NCBI GenBank assembly: GCA_003117195.1
Contig: BDSI01000090.1
Location: 372,001 to 436,000 of the forward strand
DNA length: 64,000 bases
Origin: Eudorina sp. 2006-703-Eu-15
Lineage: Eukaryota > Chlorophyta > Chlorophyceae > Chlamydomonadales > Volvocaceae
Reading direction: 5' to 3'
Within the stretch, counting starts at the first letter, position 1. Every line of letters starts with the position of its first letter. Below, piece by piece: positions 62,771 to 64,000 of the stretch. A program made the position numbers and the translations under genes. A model generated the notes under the pieces. That model was not told the DNA's origin. It saw nothing but the letters and a program-made list of their open reading frames with translations, and searched no databases.

Positions 62771-64000
62771 TAGCCGGACGTGCGCACGTGCTTGTGATAT
62801 TATGTCCTGGCGACCCGTGGCGACGTTGGCTGCTACACAGCGGACTGGCTGTGCCGCAGATGCGGAAGGCTTTCCAGCGCCGCGTTTCGACCACAATGCG
62901 TTGCGTCCCTGATGCTGCGTTTCTCCTTAAGGGTGATGGCGAGGGCAACTTGGACTGCGCGCGTGGATATCGTTGTACATGACGTTCATGCAGAGGGACG
63001 CCTGGGCATCGGACCAGGACCCCATGACGGTGGTTCAGAGGTGGTCCGGTGGCTGCGCGTGGGCGCGGAGGACGCGGCTGCGGGGCCGCGCATGCTGCTC
63101 ATTGTTTCCTGTGTTTCCCTTCATGCTTCGTGCTGCGTTTCGCGCCGTGCGGGATCCGTTGATCGCATGGCAAGCGCAGGTTGCGTGGAGTCTGTGCGAC
63201 CTTGGAATGTACATAGTGCGCGTCGCAGGATCGCAACCCGGCACCATAGGTTTCCATGTAGGCAGGTGGAAAGGAGACTGGAGACGGGTGGCCCGCTGCT
63301 GCACTCAGTCAGAGTGAAAGGTAATGGGGTGACACACGATATTGTTCGAATGGATATATCAGGGCACGTTGAAGGTGTCCGAGATTGCCTCCTTTCGCCG
63401 ACGTATGTCGACAGGCTTCAGTCGCGTATTCGCCCTCAGCCCCTTGATGGGGGCGGCGGTTATCGTGGCTACCAGTTCACACGTGTTCACACTCGTGTGG
63501 CCTGCAAACTTGCCTAAACCCATGAAACGCACAACGTTCGCCGTGGCACACAATTCGTCCCGACCAGGGCAGGTAGGCTCTGCCGGGTCTACAGCCTGTG
63601 GATCGAACCTCTGACAATTCCTGACGAAGGGCGCCGGATTAGGCAGGCAAATAAAAACCGCGCACAGTCGACGAGTCGTCCATGGCAAGTAAACCACTGG
63701 CCGCCCTGATCCCTTATTGATGTCGTTTCAGCTAATAATCGACACCAATGGCGACGGTCCAACAGGGTCCAACATGCCTTGCGTAGTAACTGTGCAAGCG
63801 ACAGTTACCAACCGACAGGTGGTCGCGAATGTGCGTCGTCGGCTGGTCATGTGCCCTGCTGCACCAAGCTACGTATACGCAGTGTATGGTGAAGAAGCTT
63901 CGGCTGTCACCGACGACTAACGTGGCTTGGGGCCACTGTACACACGTACGCCAACGTACGCAACCATGACTTATTCAAGCCTGCACAAATGAAGTGAGGT
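62771..64000. other. 3' flank of IFT80, no gene seen
   Basis: This should contain the IFT80 3' UTR. I do not find the poly(A) signal TGTAA on the plus strand in this interval, so the transcript end is not fixed. Open frames here show no recognisable protein. Confidence 0.5.

Overview
This is a nuclear genome fragment from a green alga, most likely a flagellate chlamydomonadalean or volvocine species. The evidence is the gene style: many short GC-rich exons, GTGAG/GTGCG donors, GCAG acceptors and introns longer than the exons. It is also the gene content: a full IFT80 ciliary gene and exostosin-type (GT47) glycosyltransferases fused to EGF modules, a class expanded in these algae. I cannot name the species. 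I found no CRISPR array, operon, rRNA or intact tRNA.

Layout, left to right. (1) 1-296, minus: a DGAT2-like acyltransferase exon cut by the window edge. (2) 4558-12662, minus: a 13-exon secreted EGF/GT47 protein (625 aa). (3) 14273-17087, minus: a CDCA7-like 4CXXC zinc-finger protein (about 439 aa). (4) 18169-21814, minus: splicing factor SF3B4/SAP49 (387 aa, 9 exons). (5) 21815-26170: a repeat-bearing intergenic stretch with a 5'-truncated retroposon. (6) 26171-34839, minus: one large gene I do not recognise. It has a Gly/Arg-rich N-terminus, a cysteine-containing domain, a coiled coil of more than 800 residues built from phase-0 exons, and about six C-terminal membrane segments. (7) 37145-47530 and 49182-56780, minus: two tandem EGF/GT47 paralogues (755 and 803 aa). 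They share a perfectly identical 167-bp 3' end but differ at six intron positions. (8) 57235-62770, plus: IFT80 (765 aa, 14 exons), divergent from the last GT47 gene across a 454-bp shared promoter interval.

The exon models were built by hand from splice sites, reading phase and family similarity. For SF3B4, IFT80 and the three GT47 genes the exon lengths sum to an exact multiple of three with no internal stop, which supports them strongly. Among themselves the genes have unrelated jobs: lipid synthesis, wall or matrix glycosylation, chromatin, splicing and ciliary transport. The only clear functional cluster is the GT47 pair.

The most interesting non-genic finds are a SINE-like element (44954-45335) with a tRNA-like head and a 13-bp target-site duplication inside a GT47 intron, and a second, truncated copy of its 3' end with its own 10-bp duplication at 25117-25184. 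Others are an intron of the large gene packed with consecutive stem-loops (28179-28428), the 167-bp identity tract, and the intron gain/loss between the tandem paralogues.
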